Shown here in pieces: positions 23,422 through 35,700 of a stretch of DNA of 64,000 nucleotides (within the stretch, counting starts at the first letter, position 1; every line of letters begins with the position of its first letter). A program made the position numbers and the translations under genes. The notes beneath the pieces were generated by a model. The model saw only the letters and a program-made list of their open reading frames with translations, did not search any database and had not been told where the DNA came from. This DNA is from Elysia crispata (taxonomy: Eukaryota; Mollusca; Gastropoda; Plakobranchidae). The stretch spans positions 62,001 through 126,000 of the forward strand of contig JAWDGP010006701.1 of assembly GCA_033675545.1 (NCBI GenBank), given 5' to 3'.

Positions 23422-26400
23422 CCATTTGGGTGCAATAGTTATGACAACTTGTTCTGCACAGAATCTGAAAAAGTATTATGTATTTGAGTGACCAAGGACT
23501 TTCTCAAGTGTTTTCTTCTGAACACAAGTTGTGAAAAAGTTTATCCAGTTTGTATCTAATTTTAATTTTTCAAGTTGCAATTGAGTACTAAATTGACAGA
23601 TTTTGACTATATTACTGAAGGTTCAAAGGTGCCATCAGTAAAGATTTTTTTTTTCAGCTTGTTACAATCTGGATGTTTGTATACAACTGGAGGGTCTCAT
23701 AAAAGATTTCTTTTCTGTGAAAATAATGGTCCCTGTGTTGATTTGTTATGCACATCATAATTAGTGAGATAATGTCAAGTTCTGTTACCTTTAAGTATAA
23801 CTAGTATTTAAGTGTGATTTATTTTATGTCTACCTTTTCTCACTTTCTCATTCATAACAAAGCACAGAGAGACAGAAGTCATTACCATAAATTTCTAGTT
23901 TAAAAATCAAATGAGATATGCATGAAAATGGCATTGGTTTGCAGTTACACTTTTCATCAGTGCAGTGTTTAGGAGTTTGATATTGTCACTTGTCGCGTAG
24001 CACATGATCTAGGTAGATTATTGTCTTGTAAGCAGGGTAAAACTAACTAAGGATAAAAAAAAATAATATCAAGCTGTTTCCATATCTATCAAAAGAAAAA
24101 AAGTTTTATGGTCTACTCACAGAAAACAGAACAGCATGTCAAAATATGTTAAATGAAAAACATTTTTGTTTACACTAAACAAGTCTGAGGAACTCATGTA
24201 AATTCAAAACACTGTGCAACTTTGCTCATATTCTCTACGCACACGAAGGTAAGGTTGTGAGGAAAATTTGGCTTGGCTATATGAGCCAGCTTGTGGCCCA
24301 TGAGACTCTGAGAGTGGTGTTGCAGCTCTCCAAATATCTGGCTTTCACGTACATCATGCTTTTTGTAATTATAAAAGCATTGTATACCTCAGTTACTTCA
24401 CATATGAGTGTTGGATACATTACAGATCATCCAAGTCATTGTTTAGTTATGGGTATTTTATTAGGCTATGCATATTTTGCTTTTTCAAAGATTAATTTAA
24501 AACTTAAATTTAAACTGTTTCACAAGCATTACATAATGTTCAGTTTAAAATGAAAATATTGTCAATTATATGAAATGAAATATTGAGCACATCAAGTCTT
24601 CTGCTCTATTTGTCAACCACCAGTGTGAGTGGAAACATTGTAAATGTGAGGGAAATATATTAATCGTAATTCTAATTCGAACAATATTGATAGGTCAAAA
24701 CTTTTTCTCAATTATACTGTTGAAAAATATAGCAGAAAGTTTCACTCTTTAAGAATTTCTGTAGAATTTCAGTTGCTTAGGACTTTGTGACATAAAACAG
24801 TGTAGAAAACTAGAAGTGCTTTATAAATATCTTAAATGAGTGATGCCACTTTTCGGGCTTTAGCCTGAAATCCAGATTTTTTCTGGCTCTTAGGCTCAGG
24901 AAGCCTCTGTTTCTTGGCTCAGGAAGCCTCTGTTTCTTGGCTCGGGAAGCCTCTGTTTCTTGGCTCAGCAAGGCTTCAATTCCGATTAAGTGAACGTTCG
25001 GCTCTGGGTGAACGTCCTGTCAGTTGCCTTATACTCGATCTGTTATTAATGCCTAGTTTTACCATTGCCTTACCGATAGCCAGTGAAATACTTGCATGAT
25101 CACAATGGAGATACTTGTAAAGCTATCAATCTTAATTCTCTGTGTGACTGAGTTAGATTTACATGAACTAAAGGTCTAGGATTTCTTGTCAGTCGTTAGA
25201 TTGCTTGGAAATGACACTAGGTGGGCGTAGCTTTAATGTTATTGGCTGCATTGCAAGCCTTGGCGATTTTCAGGCTTTTTGGTATTTCTCTTGTGGCATC
25301 CCTGATGAATGATGTTGGTGAAAAGGTGTTTTTTTTTTTTTATGAAATTTTCTCCTTCTATGAGATAATAGTTATTACTACTATTATTTTCAAACTCCAC
25401 CATTATCATCTTTATAATCTAGTTTTTGAGACTTTGACATCAACCAATGAAAGATACCTATTTTTGATGATAGAGGTCACTAGCATCAACATGAACTTCC
25501 TAATCAGGGTTGTGCCTGTTATGAGTATCAATTTGTAAAAACAGAAAGTGCTATTTTTATAGTGTTTGAAGATTCTCTCTGTGATTACTCAAATAACTCA
25601 ACATGTGCTGTAAGTCATAGAAATGATACTCTATCAAAGTTATGGGGAAAAAAGCACCTTTTTCATTTTTTATTCTTTTTAATAAATATATTTGTTGTTT
25701 CACTCTTTTGCCAGTTATCTTCTTCTACCTAGCTTCAATTGTCTTTGAAATAAAATTTCTTGTTAGATATTGTTTGTAAAAATAAGTCAGTACTTTCTAT
25801 ATAAGAAGCCTAGCAGTAATAATAATGATTGTAATGTTTTTGTATTTTAGGTTACCACTATGGCATCTTCACTTGTGAAAGCTGTAAAGGCTTTTTCAAA
25901 AGGACAGTACAGAACAATAAAAATTTTGTATGCCCTAAGTCGGGGGACTGTACAATTACCTCCCAAAACAGAAAGAAGTGCCCAGCATGTAGGTTTAAGC
26001 GTTGCCTGGATATGGGCATGAAGCTTGAAGGTGAGTATCGCACAAATCGGAAGTCCAGTATAATTATATATACATATACCAACTTACTATGCCTAGTGAT
26101 TCCCAATTATTGAAGTTAACCATTAAGCATCAATGGGTCATCTGTTCAGAGCTTGAAGAAGATCAAGAAAAAAAGGAATGCAGTGGAATCGGCTTAAAGT
26201 CAGCACCTCGGGACAAAAAAAATGGTGTTGACTTTATCCAGTTCTAGGAAACAAGTCCGAAAATTCATGTAATAAAAACAGGTTGTCTTCCTTTGGTACT
26301 TATGATAGTGGTCTCCTTTTGGCTTTGCAGTGCCTCCATTTTGTTACTTATAGCTATAGTGCAGTAAATTGATTCAAGTTATTTAGGCAAAGAGAAAACC

Positions 26401-29400
26401 ACACAAGTCTGAAAAGAGGTTTATTTAAACAACTTGATGTACTACACACAAAAACACAAAATATGTGTACACACCTACAAATCTTGTGATATTTTTTCAG
26501 CTTTGCCCTCTTTTAATATGAGTTTGGACCATTTTTCCTTTTGCTTTGTTTTCACTCCCTCAAAAAGTGGCCTGATTAAAAAAAAATTGTTTTGTATAAC
26601 TGGAGGCTCTGAAAAGGATGCTATTGATTATCTACACACACACACAGCCTCCATACTGTCCACGCTTTACACACCTTTCTTTGTTACTGTCACAATCACT
26701 CAAAACCACACTGGCTTAGCCTGGCCTTGTTAAGCATGCTATTAATACACACTGACTTACTGACTATTGGGTTTACAAACAAAGAGCTATATCCCGCCCA
26801 CATCCCTATGCATCCCCAATTTTATCTGTTTCACCTTTTTCAATCCACTACAAGGTGTTGATTTTAAGCGAAAATGTCCCCAAACCGTTGACTTTATCAG
26901 AAAATCAGTTACTTAAACAAAGAAGAAGAAAAATGGGACTGCAGTGTGATGTTCACTACAAGTGGATTCCGCTGTATTCATTTTGTGAGCTGCCATAAAA
27001 GCTTTTGAGAATTTTAATATTGAACTCTTTGAGTACAAAAAGGTTCTGAAGAACTGTAAATCTAATCCCAGTGCTTTGTGGATGAAAAATAATTCATAAA
27101 ATGTTTTTTTGTTACATTTGTTGAATAAAGACCTTGAAATTTTTATAAAGAGAACTCTATCAAAATTAAAATATATATTTTATGTGTGATTAACTAACCA
27201 GGCTTTTGTTTTTTTTACATCCTCTTACTTTTTTTTCTCAAATATAAAGAGGTGCACATGGCTTGAATTTGTTTATAGGTTTGAGCAGTTGTACCAGAAA
27301 TTATGATATTTATTTTGAAATATATCACTATGAGCGGTTCAATTTAAATTCAATTTCTTTATGATTTTTTTGTGACAGCCATACGTAAGGACAGAACAAG
27401 AGGAGGAAGGAGCTCATATGATGGCTGTCAGACACATTTCAAACCAAGGGTATCCCCCCTGGAGAAAAAAATCAGGCGGGTGACAGGTTGTTTGCCTGGA
27501 GAGGAGGAGCCAGAACCCACAACATCACAGGAAGATGATGGGTCTGCCTCGCACAGCAACCTGGTAGCTATCCTCAATCACGGCACCCACAAACAGGTGA
27601 GTGGGCAGCACAGTTTGAAACACTATTTTAATTCCTGGAATGTTTAAAATTTTTATATCTTGGCATCACAGATTAGCAGCCATGATATGAAATAGGAGAG
27701 AAAGTACTGGAGAAAATAAAAGATAAAGGCAGGTACAGATTTCATGGCAGAATGTAAGGGACATTATTCACTAATTCATTTATGGAGGATAAAAATTTCA
27801 TTGTCTCTCTACTTGATACATGTATCTGCTGAGGTTTTTGCCCTTTGAGGGCCAAAATGATTCCAAGTATATTTTATTTGATTTAGATAATTATCTCTAC
27901 AGGCTAGAAATGGATTTTGCAAAAGCATTTCATATTCATGCCATATTTTCTGAAGTCAATTAGGTTCATAAAAGTTTTTTTATAATTCAGTAACATGCTC
28001 TTATATTACTTTAAGCATTTAAAAATAATTGGACTGAAAATACAAAATATTTGATTATGCCCAGCTCTTCTTTTTTTTTTTTTTTTGAAATTCTATTGGT
28101 TTTTTTTTTACCTGGAATTGTACCCTCAGTTGCAGCGGTAGTTTTGAACTAAAAACACATCTAGTTCCTTGATTCAAGTACATTGACATCCTGTCCAAAA
28201 TCTTGTGATACTTTGCCTCTCCTTTCAGTATTAAACACTCGGCATTGATCTCTGGCTAGCTTAAAGCTCGGCAGGACTGATGGCCTTTTTTTTTTTGCTT
28301 AAGGCTTTTTTGCTTGTCTGTCTCTTTACCCCTTTTTACTTTCTTAGCTATCATTCATTTATTTTGTGTTTCTGTGCCAGTTTGTTATCGCTTCCCACCT
28401 AAGTGTCCCTCTAAATCATGAATTCCTTGAACTCATCCGGTTTCCCCTTCTGATTCTCTCTTTATTCCATCCTTATTGCTATATTTTTGTCAAACTAGTT
28501 CGAAGTTATAACACTTATTCTTTGAACAAGCAGTCCTCAATGAGAGAAAGAAAACATTCGTCTATGAAGAAATTTGACAGATCGTGACTTAAAGAGAAAT
28601 ATCCTTTCATCGCCAAGATAACACAAAGCCTCTATACATTGTGAACAGTTTTCAAAATATTCGCAAAAGCTGTCCCACAACACTAATCCAGGGCCTGAGT
28701 TCTAAAAATAGAATGTTCGAATGTGGCTTTCTCAAACATATAAAAATTCCACAATGAATTCGAGGAATCCATCGTCAACTGGATTTGTATTTATGTTTAT
28801 CTAATTCAATAGACCCATTTTAAATGAGTTTACTTGTTTTAGATCAGGCATAACCTGCCTGCCCGCTCCCCATGGCTCCACTGTCGCCAAAGGGACACCA
28901 CGGTAAATGCAAGCCAGTGGAGACGATTATTTAGCTACACAGCAGTTAGTTGATGAACGTGTACGCTCTGGCTCACTTACGCAGCTCGCGCCTGCTAGCA
29001 TTGGTAGATCTAGAGCTATCCTGTCATTTGGATACTCAAAATAACTTCAATCCAAAAATTAAACAATAGATTAGAAAAATGAAAGGCTCAAGCGGACTGG
29101 AATGTCATCTAAACCATTCCATGTTGTGGAATTTAGAGCCGGATAAATGAGATCATCAACAGCCTGTCAGTTTTTGTCTTTTGTCACTTTTGTCTTTGAA
29201 CAAACCATCTGGATCCAAGTCAGTATTTAACTTATCAGCTTACCGACATTAATTAATTAAGACCTTAAAATTACTGTTAGAAACATGAATACTTTTCAAG
29301 AATTTTTGCCAATAAACAATATTCTTCTGATCGAAATTCATGCCCTTACCATAGTGCGCCATGGTTGTTTTGAATGAAAACAAAGAGCGGCACCCCCTCT

Positions 29401-32400
29401 CCATAAATAGTAACCAGTGGTTTCCCAAAATCCTTATCCAAAACATGCCTACTGAAGTGAAAGTACTAAACTGGAAGTTAGATTTTTTTTTTAGGCCGTT
29501 GCAAAGCTTATTGTTCATTGGGCTTATTAAAAAAAGCTACCATTCAAACCTAGATTATCATTATCATATTTTGTGATGAATAAAGGTTGAGTATTTTTTA
29601 TCACTTTGAAAGATTTGAAATTATGCAAGTTATATCTCTTTCATGATGTGATTTCTGTTCTGAATAATGTCTGTCTTCAAGAAATAAAGAAACAAATAAT
29701 TTAACCCCTGCTTCACACTTATCCACTCAGGGAAGTCCAAGTGCTGGTGTACCACAGATTCCTGAGTTGTTGCGAGATATCATGAATCTTGAACCACTAC
29801 TAAGCGATGATGACCTGCCAGCAGACACAATCACTGAATCACCTTTTCCAGAGCAAGCAGTCTACTCTTACATGATGCAGTTGGCTGAGCTCCGTCTCTA
29901 TAAGTTGGTACGCTGGGCTCGCAACCTGCCACAGTTTGGGGCTATCTCAGTGAGTGGTCTCTCTATTCCTTTTCTCCTTGTAGATATTGTATCAACTTCT
30001 TTTTGTGTTCCAAATGGCAGAGGATTGGATGCAGAAAGAACATGATTTAAGCAAACTTGTATTGGGTTCTATTAATCTTATGCTAAAGTGATAAAACAAA
30101 TGTTTACAATGCCAATGGTTATTTTTTTTTTAGAGTTATGATAGGGGATACAAAAAAGGTTGTTGAAACTTCGCCTCTATTAATGTGCAGAGCATATCTT
30201 TGTCAAACTCAATGCACCCATCATTCACTGTGTAATTTTGTTTCTTTGATCTTAGACGGACGACCAGATCCTTCTTCTCCAGAACTGCTGGTCAGAACTG
30301 ATGGCCCTGAGCCTGTGCTGGCGAAGCATTGACACCCCAAATCAGATCTCCATCTCTTCTTCTCATCACATCACAGCAGCTTGGGCGCACCACCTGGGCT
30401 TCGAGGATGTTGTCATCCAGCTTATCAATATTACAGATTGTTTCCGAAAACTATTTATGGACCAGTTTGAGTATGTTGCACTCAAAGTGCTGCTGCTCAT
30501 CACACCAGGTAATTTCACCCGTTATAAGTCATAGCGTATAAACAACCAAATGCGATCCATGTAAAAAGATTTTTAAACTGCACCATGCTCTGCATATGAG
30601 GTAATGCAAAGCATAGAGAATTGGCCCACACTCCCAGAATATGGAGTAGTTGGAAAGGAGTTAATATTGAGGTACATGTCCAGTTATAGCTATCATTAAA
30701 TGTTTGATACTCTCTTTTTTTTCTATTTTGGCATTTGAATTTAAAAAGTCTTAACTTTGGCTTTCTCTGATACATACTGGGTTACCTAAGAGAATTCAAC
30801 AAGTAGCCTTCTTCAAGCTGATGTGATTTTTTTAATAAAGCACATTCTTTCGTAACATTATGATTCAGTCACATGTGATATTAAAATTTAGTTTGCCCCA
30901 GGAAAGTATCAAATACAGTAGAATCCACATTTATTTACATGCCCTCTGAAGAAAATTTTTTTTGATATATTGAAGTGTCAATAAATGATAATACAAAGGT
31001 AAAGAGAAAAATACTAAAAGCAAAGACAAATAGGAAAATACTAGGTGAGAGAGGTCAAAGTGTGAAATAAAGGACTCTGTTGGCTCCCTTCTTAATTTTA
31101 TCTGGTGAAATAGGGTTTTAATTTTGTGTAATGCCTTTTCTAATTCCTTTTTTTGTAAATGGCAACATTCTTGTCAACATCTGCCAACAATTTGATCTTC
31201 ATCTCAGTCCTATGGTTTTTTCTTCCCATGGCCATAATGAAATCTGGCTATTCTTACTCAAATCTAGGTTTAAGAGTGTAGAGCTGAGTAGTCAAAAGCG
31301 TGGTTGTTTCAATGCCGTTTCTAGGGTATCTAAACAATCAAGGCAAGGCTAGCCTTATCCAGAGTGTAGTGTTATCCATCCACACAGATTAGCATTCTAT
31401 ATTATGACACTGTCTCAATTTGCAGCATCAATCGAGACTGGCTTTCCTTCAAGCTAGACCTAGATTTGGCCTCGCTCATGTCGGACAGTCATATGAGCAT
31501 CATGTTGCCAATGAGCAGACACTGTCTTTGTGTCTAAGGACATGGTGGTGGGAAAGAGGGGATAGGAACGGGGTAAAAAAACCCATGCCATTGGCTGAAC
31601 CACTGGTATACCTTTCCTTCATCTCTCTCACCTTTTCTGTTACAAGATCACAATATATGTAATATCATAAGTGAAATGTTATGCAAGATCGAGAAAGAGA
31701 AAAGTGTGCATACGAGAGAGACAGAACAGTGTGGCAGGACAGTTGGCGACAGATCTAGATCTAGGCCTGATAGAAAGCCAATGCGAAATGGTGCTTTAAA
31801 TTGAGACAGGGTCGATAGAATAGAATAATTAGTAGACCTGCTGTGGGATGTAAGAAATCTGGCGCTGTGTAGGCCAAGAACCAATGAAAAAGGACTATGG
31901 AGACACTGACTTTGCTTAGCACAACAAATTAGGGCCACAAATAAAAAATGGATTTTTTTCTCCTTCTACTTGGGCTAGGCTAAAACGTATAGCAAGGCTT
32001 TTGATAAAGCAGAGTAACAGAATAACTGGATTTAAGTATGGTTAGAACTCTACCCTCCAGATCACAGGGTCCTCACTACTAGCTTTTCTAATAAAAATTT
32101 ATGTGTAAGGTGGATTTATATCTTCTTCATGTTTTATATGGATGGTTAAGTAACTAGTCAATTTTGCCATAAAAAATAATGTTTTTTTAAGGTAACTAAA
32201 GGTCTACCTTTTTACTCACTGACACTTTTAGATGGTAATTTGTCCCAGTATATATGATTATGAGTTGATGGCAACTATAAATAAAACCCTGCAGTCATGT
32301 TTGATACAAGCAAGGCTATTGTCTTAGCCTAAACTTTAAATTAAACATGAGTACAAAGTTTGGGTCCTATTATAGAAGGGTGAATATGTATGAAAGATAT

Positions 32401-32707
32401 AGAAGGAATGTCATTTCTTGTTCTTTCAGATGTGAAAGGACTAAAAGAGCCCCGAAAGATTCGAGACTTTCAGGACAAACTCCTTGAAGCTTTGCTAGCG
32501 TACACAACCTCACATTACAAGAATCTGAGACACAAGTTTGGGGAGTTGCTCCTGCGATTGCCTGAATTGTCTCGCATCAGTTTCATGAGCAAGGATATTC
32601 TCATCAAAAGCCTTCCCCCTTCAATGGCGTCCTGCGGCCTGCTGGTGGAACTCCTGAAAGGAGATAACAAGGGTGAAGGAGACTCACAGGGTGGGCTAAG
32701 GTTTTGA
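21724..32707 (+). CDS. NR5B1: NR5B (HR39-like) orphan nuclear receptor, complete
   Basis: A nuclear transcription factor of the FTZ-F1/SF-1/HR39 group; family members typically bind extended half-sites as monomers. Coding exons are 21724-23077, 25851-26030, 27379-27596, 29731-29949, 30256-30508 and 32430-32707, all GT-AG. They total 2502 bp, 833 codons plus TGA. Residues 1-442 are a Ser/Thr/Gln-rich, probably disordered N-terminus. The DNA-binding domain is about 443-508, with fingers starting [10 protein letters not shown] and ending [14 protein letters not shown] and the NR5-type P-box CESCKG. It is followed by an FTZ-F1 box containing [14 protein letters not shown], which is nearly the HR39 sequence and separates this from NR5A. 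The ligand-binding domain runs from about 590 to the end, including [17 protein letters not shown] and a final AF-2 helix LLVELL (812-817). The first coding intron splits Gly452 after KVSG, between the first two Cys pairs. The downstream alternative is an NR5A protein, but the box sequence argues against it. Confidence 0.92.
23213..23419. repeat. (CT)n polypyrimidine tract, about 200 bp
   Basis: A long CT array on the NR5B sense strand, interrupted by CCCCCTCGCTCTCG and CCCGCCCCCCCCCC blocks. It begins about 135 bp after the donor of the exon carrying the first zinc finger. Arg-Glu and Ser-Leu repeat frames across it are artefacts. Confidence 0.95.
24893..24968. repeat. Minisatellite, 23-bp unit, 3.3 copies
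   Basis: Units at 24893-24915, 24916-24938 and 24939-24961, plus a partial copy, share GGCTCAGGAAGCCTCTGTTT. Only one substitution (CAGG to CGGG in the third) is seen, which suggests recent expansion. Confidence 0.9.
25851..26030 (+). CDS. NR5B1: NR5B coding exon 2: core of the DNA-binding domain
   Basis: Encodes [17 protein letters not shown] through [14 protein letters not shown], that is, the P-box helix and the second zinc finger. All Cys ligands are present: C460 and C463, then C479, C485, C495 and C498. Splice phases fit both neighbours. Confidence 0.95.
26180..26976. mobile_element. Possible TIR DNA element in NR5B intron
   Basis: The left end reads CAGTGGAATCGGCTTAAAGT and the right end, reverse-complemented, CAGCGGAATCCACTTGTAGT. 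Similar GTTGACTTTAT motifs sit inside both ends. The left end resembles the MITE at 9840. The ~790-bp interior has no coding capacity and includes a short AC run. The TA flank is clear only on the right. It may be a non-autonomous element, or two related ends that happen to face each other. Confidence 0.4.
27379..27596 (+). CDS. NR5B1: NR5B coding exon 3: FTZ-F1 box and hinge
   Basis: Begins with the FTZ-F1 box ([18 protein letters not shown], first residue split with exon 2), which in this family extends DNA contact beyond the fingers. It continues into a charged hinge with EEEPEP and EDDG patches. Confidence 0.9.
27597..29730 (+). other. NR5B intron 3
   Basis: GT-AG intron of 2.1 kb with no coding sequence recognised. 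It contains a G+C-richer island at about 28855-29010. Confidence 0.7.
29731..30508 (+). CDS. NR5B1: NR5B coding exons 4 and 5: first part of ligand-binding domain
   Basis: Exon 4 (29731-29949) encodes [17 protein letters not shown] and the [15 protein letters not shown] helix. Exon 5 (30256-30508) continues with [19 protein letters not shown] and ends LLLITP. Order and spacing follow HR39 and FTZ-F1 helices 1-8. The 306-bp intron between them has a GTGAGT donor and a TTGATCTTAG acceptor. Confidence 0.9.
30916..30960. repeat. Single pogo-like element end
   Basis: After a TA at 30914-30915 the sequence reads CAGTAGAATCCACATTTATT, similar to the ends at 9840 and 26180. I did not find a matching inverted end nearby. 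Confidence 0.3.
31405..31813. mobile_element. ~410-bp element with long (~80 bp) inverted repeats
   Basis: The left arm (about 31405-31488) and the reverse complement of the right arm (about 31731-31813) share CTGTCTCAATTT, then TGGCTTTC and CTAGAT-containing blocks in the same order and spacing, roughly 75% alike by eye. The centre has no coding capacity. This looks like a foldback or MITE-type insertion in the last NR5B intron. Superfamily unknown. Confidence 0.55.
32430..32707 (+). CDS. NR5B1: NR5B last coding exon: C-terminal ligand-binding domain and AF-2
   Basis: Opens after TTGTTCTTTCAG, with its first two bases completing the Asp after LLLITP. It encodes a stretch containing [14 protein letters not shown] and the AF-2 motif LLVELLKGD, followed by a short tail ending GGLRF and TGA at 32705-32707. 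Confidence 0.92.
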
Positions 32708-32792
32708 GGTTGCAGAAAATATTTTCAGCATATCATCCTCTTCAACAACATTGGTACTATTCTTCTGAAAGAGATGATTGTTGTCAAGGCTC

Positions 32793-32798
32793 AATAAA
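32793..32798 (+). promoter_or_regulatory. Candidate polyadenylation signal for NR5B
   Basis: AATAAA lies 86 bases after the stop codon. Further copies downstream mean the real 3' UTR may be longer. Confidence 0.4.
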
Positions 32799-35700
32799 AG
32801 CCAGCAGGTTCTTTATGTGATAAATTTTAGGAAAAATGCAGTTTCTGTAGAGCTACAGAGCAAGCAATTTATGTGGATGGAGTCAGTATTTTATAAATGA
32901 GCCTGATTTGGGTTGCATTTCATTGAGCGGCTTGCATATTGCAAATGCAAAGACCAATGTGACCAATGTGCAGAGTTGAGTAAAATTTCTGGATAAGAAG
33001 TTTTCAATTTGAAATCTCATTTTAATCATGAGGCTAGTAGTGATCAGATTATGGAGACTTTAAACAAACTACTCATGGAGGATTGATTTACATGGTAAGC
33101 TTTATTCGCATGCTGAATGTACGGCCATTGCATTTGTTTACAAATTCCCTGAACAAATTCTTGAAGTTGTGACTTCAGCTGAAAATCGATGAGGTTCCTT
33201 ACATATTGTAACCATGTTTTTCAGTTGGTCTTAATTTCTGGTCTGAGTCTGTTTTAACAAGGTTTTGTGAAAGAAGAAAACATAGCTCTGAACATTCTCC
33301 TGTTATCAGTGTAACTCACTTGTCATGTAACATCAGCAGGCTTTAAGCCTAACTATGAGCTGCAAGCCTTGAGAAGTGCTAAGTGAGAACAGACAATTAA
33401 ATTTATGGTGTTTCCTGACTGCTGTTAAAACATGTGAATACTTGAAGATGGTGAGAAGTAGAAAAGAAAGAAGAAAGTTGATGATATTTGCTTTATATAA
33501 CAAATAAAATGACTTTTTTTTCATTTCACAGCTACCCATTGTGTTTGAGATTTTTTTGTTTGTTTTTGTATCAATCTCAGGTAAAAAAAACAACAAAACA
33601 AAACAAAAAAAGAAATATGTACATTTTGTGTTGTGATTATTGTATACTTTGGGAGTATGGGCTCATTTGGTACTAGCTATAGTAGATCAAGAGAATAGTC
33701 CTTTGGAGCAATATCAATAATTAATACTCATTGTAATACTTCCATTGTTTCTAAACTTGTAAATCAGGCATCTTATAGCTCAGTTGGCAAGATACTGGAC
33801 TGTCACTATAAATTATCATTTACAGAATTTTGGTATAGTCTAGATATCCCTGGCTTGATGAGAGCCTAATAGTTTGTATGAGTGTACAGTTTGCAATGAT
33901 AACAAAATGATACATCTCTAAAACAAATGGACAGTCATTAGTTTTTATCACAAATAAAGAGCCATTTCAGTTAAAAGTTTTAGGAACCAAACAAATCAGT
34001 TTCAGTAGCTTTGCATGTTTTTCCATAAATTGATTAACTTAGTTTCTTTCCTGCTCTGATGATCTCCCTAAAATTTCAGGCTCATGACGATAATGTTTGT
34101 AAATTACATAACTGTTGATATTAGTCATGTTCTCAAAAGCTTTTTAACAGCTTTCAAAATATAGTCATTTCAGTTCTGTGAAAGTCAAATTGTACAGTGG
34201 CAATGGTACATCAACCATTTCATAAGGGCTTCTCAGATGTGGGCATAGGTTCTCAGCACATTATTTTTAGCCCAATTGTTTTTATGCTCATTGATTATTT
34301 GCATACTATCCCAGATGGTATCCACAAATAAATCAATAGGTTAATGAACACCATATTTTAAGTTATGGATTTCTTTTTGTGTTTGGTTTACGTCTTTTCC
34401 TCATTTTTCAGCTCAAGCTAGTATCATCCCAAGGACTTTTTTCTTTTTTTCTTTTTTTTTCCCCACAAAATTGTCTTACTGCGACTTACAAGTCTAAAAT
34501 CTTTTAAATCCATCAGGGACTACTGATAATTCTTTACTATTCTCATCCTTGAGTAGCTATGGGAAATGCATTTTTGTCCAAATGGCAACACCTTTAAATT
34601 TGTAATGGGTCATATGCAACTCATTTGGCCTATGTGCCAGAGATATTGTAAAGCAATTTGCTTTTAATTGAAGTTTGTTGCTTCATCTCACTCTTTATTA
34701 AAGATCATCAACATGAATATGTGACATTACAATGTATTATTGTCATAAGCTTGTTAATTGTGTTAAAGTATAGATTTGGTAAAATTTCAGTCTCCACATG
34801 TCTTTGGGTGGTCATTAAATGAGCTTCATGTCTTATATGAGTCCAAATAAATTTGATATTGCCAATTTCATATTCAGAAACAAAGATATTAAGAAAAAAA
34901 TAAACTTTTTTGCCTTTTCTCAACTGTGAAGATTGCATCAATTGCTCATAATCTTCTGAACAAAATATAAGATATTAGTTTTGAAATATGAAAAAAGTGA
35001 AGTTTAAATTTACTTTGAAGCTTTTGTTTTGTGATATCTCATCGATTTGAACTTTGTGTTCATTAAGTTTAATGCACACAAACTACCTGAATATAGCTGT
35101 TAAGATTTAACCGGTTGCTCTCTCTCCCTCTTTATATATATATATATATACACACATATTTTTTTTTAAATTGAAAGTCATTTGATTTAATCTGAGTTTA
35201 AGTAAAGGCTGTGCACAAGACGAAAGACTTCTCTTTTGGGATGTGATGGGTCAAACAGAAATATCTTCTCAAAGTCTAATTTGTAGAGCAATGCTGGCTG
35301 CTAAAAATGATATAGGGCTATATTTTTTACAGTGAGTGGGAATAGAAACAATTTTGTGTCTCTATAGGAAAGAAATAGCATAAGAAATCTTTCCCTTTTT
35401 GACCAGGATTCCTGTAAGTTTATTCCTTAGTAAGCTGTGAAATGTGTGGTAGAAATGTTACGATGTTTTTCCCTTTAAAATGTTTCAAATACAATAGCCA
35501 GTTGATGCCGAATCTATTGCTTCCCAAAGCACCTTTTTTTAAAAGGTTTTTTCAGTGAACTACTATATCTCTGCATTTCACTGTTAAATGTGGATAAATT
35601 TTTTATTGTTATAACAAGGGATCAAAAAACATGTTGTATTAAATTTTTTTATTCCTTTCATTTATATAAGTTAGAGCTGGAAGTAGGGCTCAAATAGAAT

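Larger units (their letters stand above)
23078..25850 (+). other. NR5B coding intron 1
   Basis: This 2.8-kb GT-AG intron holds a 200-bp CT tract (23213-23419) and a 23-bp minisatellite (24893-24968). No coding sequence is recognisable. Confidence 0.75.

Noticed and set aside
23084-23487. Arg-Glu and Ser-Leu repeat proteins
   Set aside because: They come from the CT dinucleotide tract inside an NR5B intron.
24257-24553. 98-codon plus-strand frame with hydrophobic segments inside an NR5B intron
   Set aside because: Considered as a later exon for the signal-peptide-like 5' exon, but no convincing acceptor or family signature.
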